From: HGM04593 sp045591315 | GTDB lineage: Bacteria > Bacteroidota > Bacteroidia > Bacteroidales > Bacteroidaceae | Direction of reading: 5' to 3' | Assembly (NCBI GenBank): GCA_045591315.1 | Contig: JAZNSN010000022.1 | Span: forward strand, 1 to 23,855 | Length of the DNA: 23,855 nucleotides | Shown: in pieces, positions 1 to 7,848 of the stretch | Numbering within the stretch: the first letter of the stretch is position 1 | Layout: each line of letters opens with the position of its first letter | The notes under the pieces: model-generated | What the model was told of the DNA's origin: nothing | The model's input: the letters and a program-made list of their open reading frames with translations, nothing else | Databases searched by the model: none | Translations under genes and position numbers: made by a program

Positions 1-55
1 TTTAGGAATAAAGCTAAAACGCTTCCTATTTATGTCTGTTGCACTTGCAACGCTA

Positions 56-86
56 CAAAATTAGAAAACATTTTATAAATGTCCAA
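56..86 (-). promoter_or_regulatory. Bacteroidota-type promoter reading off the left edge
   Basis: On the minus strand a TTG (84-86) is followed after exactly 20 nt by TAATTTTG (56-63), matching the primary sigma factor promoter pattern of Bacteroidota (TTG, 19-21 nt, TAnnTTTG). Transcription would start near 50 and run leftward out of the window. A perfect small hairpin (arms 38-42 and 47-51, loop 43-46) lies at the start of the predicted transcript. The gene it drives is not in the window. Confidence 0.6.
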
Positions 87-230
87 CTGTGAGCTGTTAT
101 TTCTAATGTCTTATTTCAATGAATTTTCCAATTCAAACCTACAGTTAAATTGATATATCTTTCCTCTAATTTTTTTTATTAACGGCATATGTTTTGACAG
201 AGTTATATATAAAGAAAGAAGCAAACACAA

Positions 231-264
231 ACAAAAAAGAGTCCCGAAATTCTTTGGAACTCTT
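231..264 (-). terminator. Strong leftward intrinsic terminator
   Basis: On the minus strand a 9-bp stem (256-264 pairing with 237-245, one G-U wobble) with a 10-nt loop is followed at once by six U and a further U-rich tail. This is a textbook Rho-independent terminator. No protein gene ends just before it, so it must close either the transcript carrying the tRNA or an independent small RNA. Confidence 0.7.
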
Positions 265-356
265 CCAGCGGTGTGTACGGAACTCGTAATCGACGTAGTC
301 GCTTTGCTTGCAAAGAACTCCGACCTTCAGCTTCCCATGTATATTATTTAATAACA

Positions 357-380
357 AATGACAACCTAAAGGCTGTCATT
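357..380 (-). terminator. Hairpin downstream of tRNA-Gly
   Basis: An 11-bp inverted repeat (arms 357-367 and 370-380, one position wobble in the minus-strand RNA) lies 11 nt past the 3' end of the tRNA and is followed by a moderately U-rich sequence. It probably ends or processes the tRNA transcript. The U-tract is weak, so some read-through to the stronger terminator further left is possible. Confidence 0.5.
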
Positions 381-391
381 CATTATTTAAG

Positions 392-464
392 AGCGGTAAA
401 CGGGGCTCGAACCCGCGACCCTCAGCTTGGGAAGCTGATGCTCTACCAACTGAGCTACTACCGC
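392..464 (-). tRNA. tRNA-Gly (anticodon CCC)
   Basis: The 73-nt minus-strand sequence folds as a complete cloverleaf. The acceptor stem begins GCGGTAG and pairs with TTACCGC (one G-U), with T as discriminator base. The D arm has the AGCTCAGTTGGTAGAGC pattern. The anticodon stem TCAGC/GCTGA holds loop TTCCCAA, placing CCC (complement of 429-431) as anticodon. The T arm has GGTTCGAGCC. The CCA end is not encoded. It decodes GGG glycine codons. Confidence 0.96.
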
Positions 465-483
465 GTAGCGTTATTTCCGCTTG

Positions 484-491
484 CGAAGATA
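484..491 (-). promoter_or_regulatory. -7 box of the tRNA-Gly promoter
   Basis: TATCTTCG on the minus strand lies 19 nt before the mature tRNA 5' end and differs from TAnnTTTG by one base. I do not see a clear TTG at the expected distance, so the call rests on the -7 box and its position. Confidence 0.45.
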
Positions 492-583
492 CAATATTTT
501 TCTAAATGTGTGATGCTGTTTTGCAATTTATTTTATTGAAGATACACTGTTTCCTGAATGGTGAACAATAATTGCATGCGTTC

Positions 584-1492
584 CTATGCGCATCTTGCAA
601 TAAGCAGTGCAAGCAGGAGCAACGTGAATAGCAGCAGGTTCATCGCGCTTCTGCCAAGCAGGGGATTGAGCTTTGCTCCTTTGCTCTGTTTGAGCTTCCG
701 CCATGTAGCAACGTGCAGCAATAGATATATGACAGGAACAGATAGAGCCCATGCCGGCATTTGAACCCAGAGAGGTGTCATTATACCCATTGCCAGAATT
801 CCTGAAAACAGATAGACTTGCCCCATTACCGTGCGTCCGAAGATAACAACGGTTGTTATCTTTCCTACAGCCTTGTCATCCTCCATGTCGCGGTAATTGT
901 TGACAATAAGTACATTTGCTGCAAGCAGGCCGGTTGCTATAGAGGTGCTTAGCAGTTCCGGCAAATGGCTCCAATCTCCTGTCTGAAGGTAACATGTCAG
1001 CGTTACCGGTATCACTCCGAAAAATATGACAACAGTGATGTCTCCAAGCCCGTGATGTGACAAAGGGTATGGACCGGTGCTGTATGCAAGGGCAAAGAGC
1101 ATTATTGCGCATCCTGCAGCTATGAGCCATAGGCTGCCGTAAAAGAGCATTGCACATCCGATTATCGCTGCTATGCCAAGCATGATGAATGTCGCATGCT
1201 TCATTGCTTTAGGGGATATGTCACCTTCTGTCACTCCGCGACGAAAGCCTTCACGTCCCTTGCGGTCGATACCGTTCTTGAAATCATAGTATTCGTTGCC
1301 GAAATTGGAGGCTATCTGGGCCGATACGGCAAAGAGAAGGCATAGCAGTGCCGGAACAATGGAGAACTTTCCTTGCCATACAGCACATCCGCATCCTGCC
1401 AATACTCCTGCAATACTTACGGGAAGAGTGCGCAGACGCATTGCTTCAATCCACTTCTTTGCCATATAATTTGTGTTACTTGATTCCGACAT
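584..1492 (-). CDS. menA: 1,4-dihydroxy-2-naphthoate polyprenyltransferase MenA
   Basis: MenA attaches a polyprenyl chain to 1,4-dihydroxy-2-naphthoate, giving demethylmenaquinone in the inner membrane. The 302-aa protein is mostly hydrophobic helices, as in the UbiA superfamily. It carries the first Asp-rich motif NEYYDFKNGID (N66, D70, D76) and the second NNYRDMEDD (N198-D206), which bind the Mg-prenyl diphosphate. The length is normal for the family. The chosen ATG overlaps the end of the upstream methyltransferase gene by 17 nt; a second ATG at 1465 (MAKKW) would remove the overlap and start right at the conserved part, so the true start may be there. It is the last gene of the minus-strand run, and its product is the substrate of the enzyme encoded just upstream. 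Confidence 0.93.
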   Translation of the reverse strand: MSESSNTNYMAKKWIEAMRLRTLPVSIAGVLAGCGCAVWQGKFSIVPALLCLLFAVSAQIASNFGNEYYDFKNGIDRKGREGFRRGVTEGDISPKAMKHATFIMLGIAAIIGCAMLFYGSLWLIAAGCAIMLFALAYSTGPYPLSHHGLGDITVVIFFGVIPVTLTCYLQTGDWSHLPELLSTSIATGLLAANVLIVNNYRDMEDDKAVGKITTVVIFGRTVMGQVYLFSGILAMGIMTPLWVQMPAWALSVPVIYLLLHVATWRKLKQSKGAKLNPLLGRSAMNLLLFTLLLLALLIARCA

Positions 1493-2171
1493 ACATACGG
1501 CATATACCGAATGTGAAGGCCTTGTGCCTTACCTCGCTGAAACCGGCCTCACGCATCATGCCGATAAACCTGTCGGGAGCCGGGAAATGCAGAACCGATG
1601 CCGGAAGGTATTCGTATGCTCCGCGGTTACCCGATACCATTCCGCCAATCGCGGGGAGAATATTCAGGAAATAGAGTTTGTAGCACCAGCGTATAATGGG
1701 GTTTGACGGTACTGACAGTTCAAGAATGACAAGCTTGCCTCCAGGCTTCAGTACCCGGCACATCTCTTTGAGCCCGATATCGAGATGTTCGAAGTTACGT
1801 ACACCGAACCCGACAGATATGCGGTCGAAGAGGTCGTTGGAGTAGGTGAGTGCTTCGCAGTCACCGTATTCAAGAGTGGCTCTTGCCTTGGCGGCATTTA
1901 TCTTTTCACGCCCAACCTTCATCATTCCTTCGGAAAGGTCTATGCCTGTTATGGAACTTCCCTCAGCAGCTTTCCTGGCAATCTCTATGGTGAAGTCACC
2001 TGTACCGCAGGCTACATCGAGTACCTTTAGAGGTTCTTTGCTATCGATTATTTCTCGGACTGCTTTCTTGCGCCATCCTTTGTCGATGTTCAATGAGAGT
2101 ATATGGTTAAGCTTGTCGTAATCGGGAGCGATATTGTCGAACAGGCTCTTGATTTTCTCTTTCTTTGCCAT
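1476..2171 (-). CDS. menG: Demethylmenaquinone methyltransferase MenG/UbiE
   Basis: This SAM-dependent enzyme methylates demethylmenaquinone to menaquinone, the last step of the pathway. The 231-aa protein has the class I methyltransferase motif LDVACGTGDF (51-60), an acidic residue after strand 2 in GIDLSEGM, the UbiE signature region around residues 18-33 (Y-D-x-L-N-x-x-L-S ending in GW), and the second signature RVLKPGGKLVILE. Length and ends fit the family. It begins 9 nt after the transporter gene and overlaps menA, so the two menaquinone steps should be translated together. The ubiE name is often used for the same family; in an organism of this group menaquinone is the expected quinone. 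Confidence 0.95.
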   Translation of the reverse strand: MAKKEKIKSLFDNIAPDYDKLNHILSLNIDKGWRKKAVREIIDSKEPLKVLDVACGTGDFTIEIARKAAEGSSITGIDLSEGMMKVGREKINAAKARATLEYGDCEALTYSNDLFDRISVGFGVRNFEHLDIGLKEMCRVLKPGGKLVILELSVPSNPIIRWCYKLYFLNILPAIGGMVSGNRGAYEYLPASVLHFPAPDRFIGMMREAGFSEVRHKAFTFGICRMYVGIK

Positions 2172-2180
2172 AAGGTGTGT

Positions 2181-3035
2181 TTAGTTAAAGTATTTGAGTT
2201 TCATGACATATAGCAGCAGTATGACGTTCATCATCAGTGCATAGATTATTGCCGGAATGGCCATCTCACCGCTGTTGAATATGAATGGTGAGGTGGCTAT
2301 CGCTATGGCTTGTGCCGCATTCTGCATTCCTACCTCAATGACTATGGTGCGACGTACAGTACCGGTCAGCCGGGCAAAACGCGACAGCAACGAGCTGCAT
2401 AGCATGCTTGCAATTATAAGCAGTGCACATGCAATGCCTGTAAGGCGGAAATTAGCAATTATCTCTTCGGTGTATTGCAGGAAGAAAAGAAATGCCAGTG
2501 TCATCAGTGCCGGAAAGGCAATCTTCCCTAACATCTTTCCGGTTCTGCTTGCCTTGTATGGGCTGATACGACGGAACAGGAACCCGGCAAGCAACGGTAC
2601 AAACAGAAGCACGATGTTCTGCACAAGCAGTTTTCCCATAGGCAACTCAATGGAGATGCCGGCATTATGTGAAACGAAATGCGATGTCAGCTCCATTATG
2701 AGCGGAAGCGTGAAAAGGGTCAGCACGCTGCTCACCGCAGTCAGTGTTATTGACAGAGCTATGTCACCTTTGGCAAGCATGGAGAAGACATTTGAAGAAC
2801 TGCCTCCTGGGCAACATGCAATGAGTACCAGCCCCATGAAATATACGGGCGGCATTCCTGATATCCACGCTATGGCAAAGGCTATAAGAGGCAACAGGAT
2901 TATCTGTCCTGCCATTCCTGTAATTACGGCTTTGGGATTTCGTATTACGTTTACAAATGATTCTTTGTTGAGCTCTGTTCCCAAAAGGAACATGAGGAGA
3001 ATCAGAATCGGCATTACTATCCAGATTGTGTTCAT
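2181..3035 (-). CDS. Bile acid:sodium symporter family (BASS) transporter
   Basis: A 284-aa integral membrane protein with about nine or ten hydrophobic segments. The stretch around residues 71-112 (LIACCPGGSSSNVFSMLAKG, then an SITLT element) is the conserved crossover region of the BASS/ASBT family, which couples Na+ to uptake of organic anions such as bile acids, pyruvate or pantoate-like compounds. The substrate cannot be told from sequence. It lies 55 nt after the S41 peptidase gene and 9 nt before menG, so it is probably co-transcribed. It is slightly short for the family but appears complete. Confidence 0.85.
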   Translation of the reverse strand: MNTIWIVMPILILLMFLLGTELNKESFVNVIRNPKAVITGMAGQIILLPLIAFAIAWISGMPPVYFMGLVLIACCPGGSSSNVFSMLAKGDIALSITLTAVSSVLTLFTLPLIMELTSHFVSHNAGISIELPMGKLLVQNIVLLFVPLLAGFLFRRISPYKASRTGKMLGKIAFPALMTLAFLFFLQYTEEIIANFRLTGIACALLIIASMLCSSLLSRFARLTGTVRRTIVIEVGMQNAAQAIAIATSPFIFNSGEMAIPAIIYALMMNVILLLYVMKLKYFN

Positions 3036-3090
3036 CTGTTGCTTTATGTTGTCGTGTCAGGGATAATTCTGTCTCTCTCTTCCGTTGCTG

Positions 3091-4704
3091 TCAGTTGTTG
3101 TCGGGTGCCTTGGGGTATGCTTCTCCTTTGTCGAGGACTTCTATAGCCTTCAGAACTGCAGGGTCATCGAGGTTTACATACTTTACATGCTCCAGCATGC
3201 CTGCCATCTGGTAGATTATGTTCGAATAGAGAGCGCGTCGTATTATCTTGCGTGATTTTGCTATCTGCTGCGTATTGGGCTTGAGTCCCTTGCCGTCGGC
3301 AAATGAAACAAAATCCTCTACTATAGGTTTTGTGTTCAGGTGTGCTGTAAGAGCCTCATGGGTCTTGAACTTGGATAGTACAGGGCGGTTGGCATCGCAG
3401 TATTTCATCGCGTAACGTGCGATAAGTCCGCGTGATAATGCTTCTTGCGCATATTTTGTCATGTCAACGGTATCGCTCGAAATGAATATGTCGGGCATGA
3501 TGCCGCCACCGCCATATACGATGCGTCCGTTCCTTGTCTTGTATATAAGGCTGTCGTTGAAGTGTATGCTGTCTTTCGAAAAGAATTCGCCTCTGTTGTA
3601 GCGTTCGATAAGGTCCATGGCATATTCCTTATTGTCTCCTTTGGTATATGGCTTCTGAATGCAACGCCCCGATGGAGTGTAGTATCGTGCAATGGTGAGG
3701 CGCATAGAGGAACCGTCCTTGAGCTCAATAGGCTGCTGTACAAGTCCTTTGCCGAATGTGCGGCGTCCGATGATTGTACCGCGGTCGTTGTCTTGTATAG
3801 TTCCTGCAAGAATCTCGCTTGCCGATGCCGATGTCTCGTCAACCAGCACCACAAGAGGCATTTTCTTGAACATACCGTAACCATTGGCCCTTTCTTCGTT
3901 CTTAGGACTGTTGAAGCCTTCGGTATATACAATCATTTCGTCCCAGTCAAGGAACTGGTTTGCCATTTCAAGCGCTACACCCATGTAGCCTCCGCCGTTG
4001 CCTCGCAAGTCTATTATGATTCCTTTGGCATTACATGCCATGAACAGTGCAAGTGCCTGTATGAACTCTGCGAATGTGTTTTCTGCAAAGCGTTCTACCT
4101 GTACATATCCCCATTTGCCGTTTATCATGTAGGTCGCCTCTATACTCTCGACCGGTATGTCATCGCGGCGTATATTGAAATCAAGCAAGTCCTTTTCACC
4201 GTAGCGTTCTACGCTAAGTTTCACAAAGCTTCCTTTTTTGCCTTTAAGCTTCTTTAGTGCCGCATCGTTGGTACATACCCCTTTTCCTACAAACAAGGTG
4301 TCGTTTATTTTTATTATGCGGTCACCGGCAAGCATTCCGACTTTTTCTGAAGGGCCGCTTCGTATCACGTCATTGATATGCAGTGTATCTTCTTGAATAG
4401 TAAAACGTATGCCAATTCCGCTGAAACTGCTTTGCAAATCGGCATTGCTGTTTTCCACATCCTTTACCGGTATATACACGCTATGCGGGTCCAGTTCTTC
4501 GAGAACCTTAGGGATACTCTTCTCTATAATCGAATCGATGTCTGTCTCATCAACATATCTTGCCTGTATGTTATTGAGAACTTCGCCTAGCTTGTTGTCT
4601 GTATTGTTTATTATATACGTGTTTCTTTGTCTTGGAACATTTAGCCCTGCCAGGAATCCTAATGTTACGCATGCAACAAGAAAGACTGCTGTTACTTTCT
4701 TCAT
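3091..4704 (-). CDS. S41 family carboxy-terminal processing peptidase
   Basis: A periplasmic serine protease of the CtpA/Prc group, which trims or degrades envelope proteins from their C-termini. The 537-aa protein starts with a signal peptide or N-terminal membrane anchor (MKKVTAVFLV, hydrophobic to about residue 21). A PDZ domain follows (about 90-175; GIRFTIQEDTLHINDV and GDRIIKIND). The S41 core contains DLRGNGGGYMG, the SASASE motif with likely nucleophile S294, and general base K319 in RTFGKG; the Ser-Lys spacing of 25 residues matches Prc. An additional C-terminal region of about 150 residues is typical of the Bacteroidales members. It begins 3 nt after the dCMP deaminase gene. Confidence 0.93.
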   Translation of the reverse strand: MKKVTAVFLVACVTLGFLAGLNVPRQRNTYIINNTDNKLGEVLNNIQARYVDETDIDSIIEKSIPKVLEELDPHSVYIPVKDVENSNADLQSSFSGIGIRFTIQEDTLHINDVIRSGPSEKVGMLAGDRIIKINDTLFVGKGVCTNDAALKKLKGKKGSFVKLSVERYGEKDLLDFNIRRDDIPVESIEATYMINGKWGYVQVERFAENTFAEFIQALALFMACNAKGIIIDLRGNGGGYMGVALEMANQFLDWDEMIVYTEGFNSPKNEERANGYGMFKKMPLVVLVDETSASASEILAGTIQDNDRGTIIGRRTFGKGLVQQPIELKDGSSMRLTIARYYTPSGRCIQKPYTKGDNKEYAMDLIERYNRGEFFSKDSIHFNDSLIYKTRNGRIVYGGGGIMPDIFISSDTVDMTKYAQEALSRGLIARYAMKYCDANRPVLSKFKTHEALTAHLNTKPIVEDFVSFADGKGLKPNTQQIAKSRKIIRRALYSNIIYQMAGMLEHVKYVNLDDPAVLKAIEVLDKGEAYPKAPDNN

Positions 4705-4707
4705 CTG

Positions 4708-5154
4708 TTATTGCTGTTCTTTATTCTTGTAATCAAGATATATGACTTCTATGCCGGCTCTCTTCAGCAGGTCTATGCCGTCGGTGAGGTGGTACTCTTC
4801 ACCATATACGACACGTACGATTCCTGCCTGTATGATAAGCTTGGCACACTCAATGCATGGCGATGTCGTCACGTAGAGCGTTGCCCCGTTGCTGTTGTTG
4901 TTGGAACGTGCAATCTTGGTTATTGCATTGGCTTCGGCATGCAGGACGTATGGCTTGGTAAAGCCCTCCTCGTTCTCGCAAATATTCTCGAACCCTACGG
5001 GCGTACCGTTATAGCCGTCGGAAATTATCATCTTGTCCTTAACGATAAGTGCGCCTACCTGGCGGCGTACACAATATGAGTTCTCTGCCCATATCCTTGC
5101 CATACGCATGTAGCGAAGGTCGAGCTTATACTGTTTTTCTTCTTCGTTTGTCAT
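4708..5154 (-). CDS. dCMP deaminase (ComE-like cytidine deaminase fold)
   Basis: A zinc-dependent cytosolic deaminase that converts dCMP to dUMP, feeding dTMP synthesis. The 148-aa protein carries the zinc and catalytic motif H72-A-E74 in LHAEANAI and the C100-x-x-C103 pair in SPCIECAKL, the standard arrangement of the CDA superfamily. The N-terminal YMRMARIWAENSYCVRRQVG is typical of the dCMP deaminase branch. It starts 1 nt after the preceding lipoprotein stop and ends 3 nt before the S41 peptidase start, so translational coupling is likely. Confidence 0.93.
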   Translation of the reverse strand: MTNEEEKQYKLDLRYMRMARIWAENSYCVRRQVGALIVKDKMIISDGYNGTPVGFENICENEEGFTKPYVLHAEANAITKIARSNNNSNGATLYVTTSPCIECAKLIIQAGIVRVVYGEEYHLTDGIDLLKRAGIEVIYLDYKNKEQQ

Positions 5155-5155
5155 G

Positions 5156-5572
5156 TCAATAATTGTGGAATTGCAAATATACGTTGTTCTGTTCCATTAT
5201 TTTTATATAATGTGTGTCCCCCTCGTATTTCTTGGCTTTGGTCAATATCTTTAACATCTTTCCTGCAATGCTGTCATCCGTGATTGTCTCTGTTGCATGC
5301 ACGTCTGTACAGCTGAACGTACGTTTGTCGCCATCGGCCTTCCATTTGCCTTTTATGCTTTTGCCGTCGGGAAGAGCTGCGTCAAATGAACTGCTTCCGA
5401 ATGTTATTGTATATCTTTTGTCCGAACTTATCCTGAAGCTTCCTTCCTGTATGAACGAGAGCTCCCATTTTCTGTCAGTGAAAATCTCGTTTATATCGTC
5501 GTCCTTACTGCAGGATGCGACCATAGCTATCAGCATAAATGCAAAGATGGATTTCTTCAAAGTATTCTTCAT
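5156..5572 (-). CDS. Small lipoprotein, possibly DUF4847/lipocalin-like
   Basis: I chose the ATG at 5572 because it begins directly with a lipoprotein signal (MKNTLKKSIF, hydrophobic core, lipobox VASC with C21). An upstream ATG at 5599 would add nine polar residues and overlap dcp by 16 nt. The mature part starts CSKDDD, an acidic run resembling the surface-export signal of Bacteroidota lipoproteins. The remaining 118 residues read as a small beta-barrel (RKWELSFIQEGSF, YTITFGSSSF, GKWKADGDKRTFSC), compatible with a lipocalin-like or DUF4847 fold. The family name is from memory and tentative; the function is unknown. It sits between dcp and the dCMP deaminase gene. Confidence 0.75.
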   Translation of the reverse strand: MKNTLKKSIFAFMLIAMVASCSKDDDINEIFTDRKWELSFIQEGSFRISSDKRYTITFGSSSFDAALPDGKSIKGKWKADGDKRTFSCTDVHATETITDDSIAGKMLKILTKAKKYEGDTHYIKIMEQNNVYLQFHNY

Positions 5573-5583
5573 AATAGTATCCT

Positions 5584-7668
5584 TTATAAATGTGGACAAA
5601 TGGTCTTTATTCCGTCACGTTCGAGCAATGGCTCAATCTGAGGCCTGTGCCCTCTGAACCTTATGTAAAGCTCCATGGGATGCTCGCTGTCGCCTTTGGA
5701 CAGAATGTTGTCACGGAAAGACTGTGCAACCTTCATGTTCATTATCCCCTCTTCCTTGAAGCGTGCAAAGGCATCGGCATCGAGCATCTCGGCCCATTTG
5801 TAGCTATAGTAGCCGGCTGCATAGCCTCCCGACATTATATGCCCGAACTGCGGCGTTATGCCGGTTCCTTCAACAGGTTTCATTACACGCAGTGCCTCTG
5901 TTACCGAGTGTTCGTATTCAATGACATCGCCGTCGAATGGCCGGGAAATGTTATGCCATGCCTGGTCGATAAGCCCTAGCCCTACTTGACGCACACACTG
6001 GTAGCCGGCATTGAAGGTACGTGCGTCCTTAATCTTCTGCAATACCTCCTGAGGCATGTCTTCTCCGGTTTCGTGATGGAAAGCGAAGTTCTTGAGGAAC
6101 TCCTCTTCTGTGGCGAAGTTCTCCATTATCTGCGAGGGCATCTCCACGAAGTCCCAAAGTACATTGGGGCTGCATTGGCTTGCATAGGTGACATCGGACA
6201 ATATGCCGTGAAGGCAATGCCCGAACTCATGCATCAGAGTGTTCACCTCATCGTGGTTAAGCAACGTAGGCTTGCCGGGAAGCGGCTTGCGGTAGTTGGT
6301 TGACAATGTTATGTGAGGACGGTGGTCTGTTCCGTCCGGGTCCTTGTACTGCGGCTTTATGGCATCCATCCATGCACCGGCATGCTTGCCTTTCCGTGCA
6401 AAGAAGTCGCAGTAGAGCAGTGCAAGGAATGTCCCGTCGTAATCATATACTTCCCATACCTTTGCATCGGGGTTGAAAAGCGGAATGTCATGGTTCTGCC
6501 TGAATGTTATGCCGTAGAGCCTTGTAGCAAGGTAGAATGCTCCGTGTATAACCTGATTCAGCTCGAAGTAGGGGCGCACCATGCTGTCGTTCAGGCCATG
6601 CTTCTTCTCCTTGAGCTTCTCGGAGTAGAATGCAAAGTCCCAGGGCTTGAAAACGAAACTCTCGCCTTCGCACTCCCTGGCATATTCCATGAGTTCCTCC
6701 ATCTCCTTGCGTGCAACAGGAAGATACGACCATGTGAGCTTGCCCAGCATGGAGAATACGGCATCGCTGTTCTGCGCCATGCGCTCATCGAGAATGTAGT
6801 CGCTGTAGGTGTTGTAGCCTAAAAGACGTGCCAGCTTGAGGCGGCAATTGACGGTCTCTGTAACTATTGCACGGTTATCGTGGCTGTTGCCTTTTCCTCC
6901 GATTGTGCTGTATGCCATATACATCTGCCTGCGAAGGTCGCGGTTACGGCAGAAGGTTATGAACGGCAGATAGCTGGGGCGGTGAAGAGTGAACAGCCAG
7001 CCTTCGTGCCCGTTCTCCTTGGCATTGTTATGTGCTGCATCGATTACATCGGCAGGCAACCCTTCAAGGTCTGAGGCTTCTGTTACGTGCAGTGTGTAGG
7101 CATCGGTATCCTTTATGCAGTTCTCCTGGAACTTTATCCCTAAAACTGCAAGCCTTTCGGTTAGCCTGCGGTACTCTTCACGCTCTTCTCCTTGCAGGTT
7201 GGCGCCATTGCGCACAAAACTCTTGTAAGTCTGTTCAAGAAGCCTCTTCTGTTCTCCTGACAGCTGCGAGGAATCTCCCTCATACACCTCCTTTATACGT
7301 GAAAAGAGCCTTTTGTTGAGTGTTATGTTGTTGCTGTGTGCTGTGTGCAGGAGCTCAATCTCTTCTTCAACGGCAAGCAGCTCATCGTTGCTGCGTGCGT
7401 TCAGAAGTGCGTTGAATGCACCGATGACTTCACACAACATCAAGCCGGCTCTGTCGAGAGCCGCTATGGTGTTCCCGAATGTAGCAGGCTCTTCGTTGCT
7501 GCAGATGGCTTCAATCGCTTCTTCTTCCCTTCTGATGCCTTCCTTTACAGCGGGAACAAAATGACCGAGCAGAATGCGGTCATAGGGTATTGCACCGTAT
7601 GGTGTACCGTATGGTGTGAAGAATGGGTTATCGGCCAATATGTCTTTTTCTTTTTTCTGTCCGCTCAT
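5584..7668 (-). CDS. dcp: M3 family zinc metallopeptidase, peptidyl-dipeptidase Dcp-like
   Basis: This enzyme removes C-terminal dipeptides from short peptides. The 694-aa length matches Dcp and the related oligopeptidase A. The M3 zinc motif H480-E-F-G-H484 is intact, and the third ligand E509 lies 25 residues after the second His (in FVEMPSQIMENF), as the family requires. The C-terminal FGHIMSGGYAAGYYSYKWAE segment is the usual substrate-binding region. There is no signal peptide, so it is probably cytosolic. It is the first gene of the minus-strand run, with a -7 box about 54 nt upstream. Distinguishing Dcp from oligopeptidase A would need a tree; Dcp is favoured by overall similarity. Confidence 0.92.
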   Translation of the reverse strand: MSGQKKEKDILADNPFFTPYGTPYGAIPYDRILLGHFVPAVKEGIRREEEAIEAICSNEEPATFGNTIAALDRAGLMLCEVIGAFNALLNARSNDELLAVEEEIELLHTAHSNNITLNKRLFSRIKEVYEGDSSQLSGEQKRLLEQTYKSFVRNGANLQGEEREEYRRLTERLAVLGIKFQENCIKDTDAYTLHVTEASDLEGLPADVIDAAHNNAKENGHEGWLFTLHRPSYLPFITFCRNRDLRRQMYMAYSTIGGKGNSHDNRAIVTETVNCRLKLARLLGYNTYSDYILDERMAQNSDAVFSMLGKLTWSYLPVARKEMEELMEYARECEGESFVFKPWDFAFYSEKLKEKKHGLNDSMVRPYFELNQVIHGAFYLATRLYGITFRQNHDIPLFNPDAKVWEVYDYDGTFLALLYCDFFARKGKHAGAWMDAIKPQYKDPDGTDHRPHITLSTNYRKPLPGKPTLLNHDEVNTLMHEFGHCLHGILSDVTYASQCSPNVLWDFVEMPSQIMENFATEEEFLKNFAFHHETGEDMPQEVLQKIKDARTFNAGYQCVRQVGLGLIDQAWHNISRPFDGDVIEYEHSVTEALRVMKPVEGTGITPQFGHIMSGGYAAGYYSYKWAEMLDADAFARFKEEGIMNMKVAQSFRDNILSKGDSEHPMELYIRFRGHRPQIEPLLERDGIKTICPHL

Positions 7669-7721
7669 AAAACATCGGTTTGTTGGTTTTTCAGCCTTTT
7701 GCGCCAGAATGAAAACAAACG

Positions 7722-7729
7722 CAAAGATA
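7722..7729 (-). promoter_or_regulatory. -7 box of the dcp-to-menA operon
   Basis: TATCTTTG on the minus strand is an exact TAnnTTTG match, placing the start of transcription about 45 nt before the dcp ATG. The element at the -33 position is poor (CTG, 18-nt spacing). No other good -7 box was noticed in the short gaps downstream, so this is the likely main promoter for all seven genes. Confidence 0.5.
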
Positions 7730-7823
7730 GTGATTTGTATCCGTTGTCAGGTTTTTTTGTCTTACAAAAAATATTAAATGTCAACAGATACATCCTTTTA
7801 TGCCAATGTATAAACAAATGGTT

Positions 7824-7842
7824 CTATCCTTTGTTTGGATAG
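7824..7842 (-). terminator. Weak stem-loop after the flavin reductase gene
   Basis: A perfect 6-bp hairpin (CTATCC/GGATAG, 7-nt loop) lies 6 nt after the flavin reductase stop on the minus strand. It lacks a U-tract, so its action as a terminator is uncertain. The rest of the gap up to the dcp promoter holds nothing else I recognise. Confidence 0.3.
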
Positions 7843-7848
7843 CCGGAA

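Larger units (their letters stand above)
87..391. other. Non-coding stretch with a structured, terminated segment
   Basis: I see no convincing protein gene here. The short open frames lack recognisable content, and the one running from 273 on the plus strand is only the antisense of the tRNA. The part from 87 to about 230 is A/T-rich with nothing recognisable. The part from about 265 to 350 has a more balanced base content. Read leftward it contains a hairpin with arms CTTTGC/GCAAAG, a second CGAC/GTCG hairpin and three GAGTTC words, and it runs straight into a strong intrinsic terminator. It could be a small RNA or the remnant of a lost gene. Confidence 0.4.

Noticed and set aside
166..357. 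Minus-strand open frame of 63 codons left of the tRNA
   Set aside because: It runs straight through the strong terminator at 231-264, has no recognisable domain, and its second half is A/T-rich low-complexity sequence. A non-coding RNA or a remnant explains the segment better.
273..539. Plus-strand open frame of 88 codons at the tRNA locus
   Set aside because: Its middle part is the antisense of tRNA-Gly (the GARTRDPQLGK-type translation seen whenever a tRNA is read backwards), so it is not a protein gene.
2257..3066. Plus-strand open frame of 269 codons opposite the transporter gene
   Set aside because: It is the mirror of a clear membrane transporter gene; its translation has no hydrophobic pattern, motif or plausible start of its own.
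3445..4257. Plus-strand open frame of 270 codons opposite the S41 peptidase gene
   Set aside because: The minus strand encodes the intact PDZ/S41 protein with its Ser-Lys dyad; the opposite frame shows no family features and is Cys/Val-rich as antisense frames of this kind often are.
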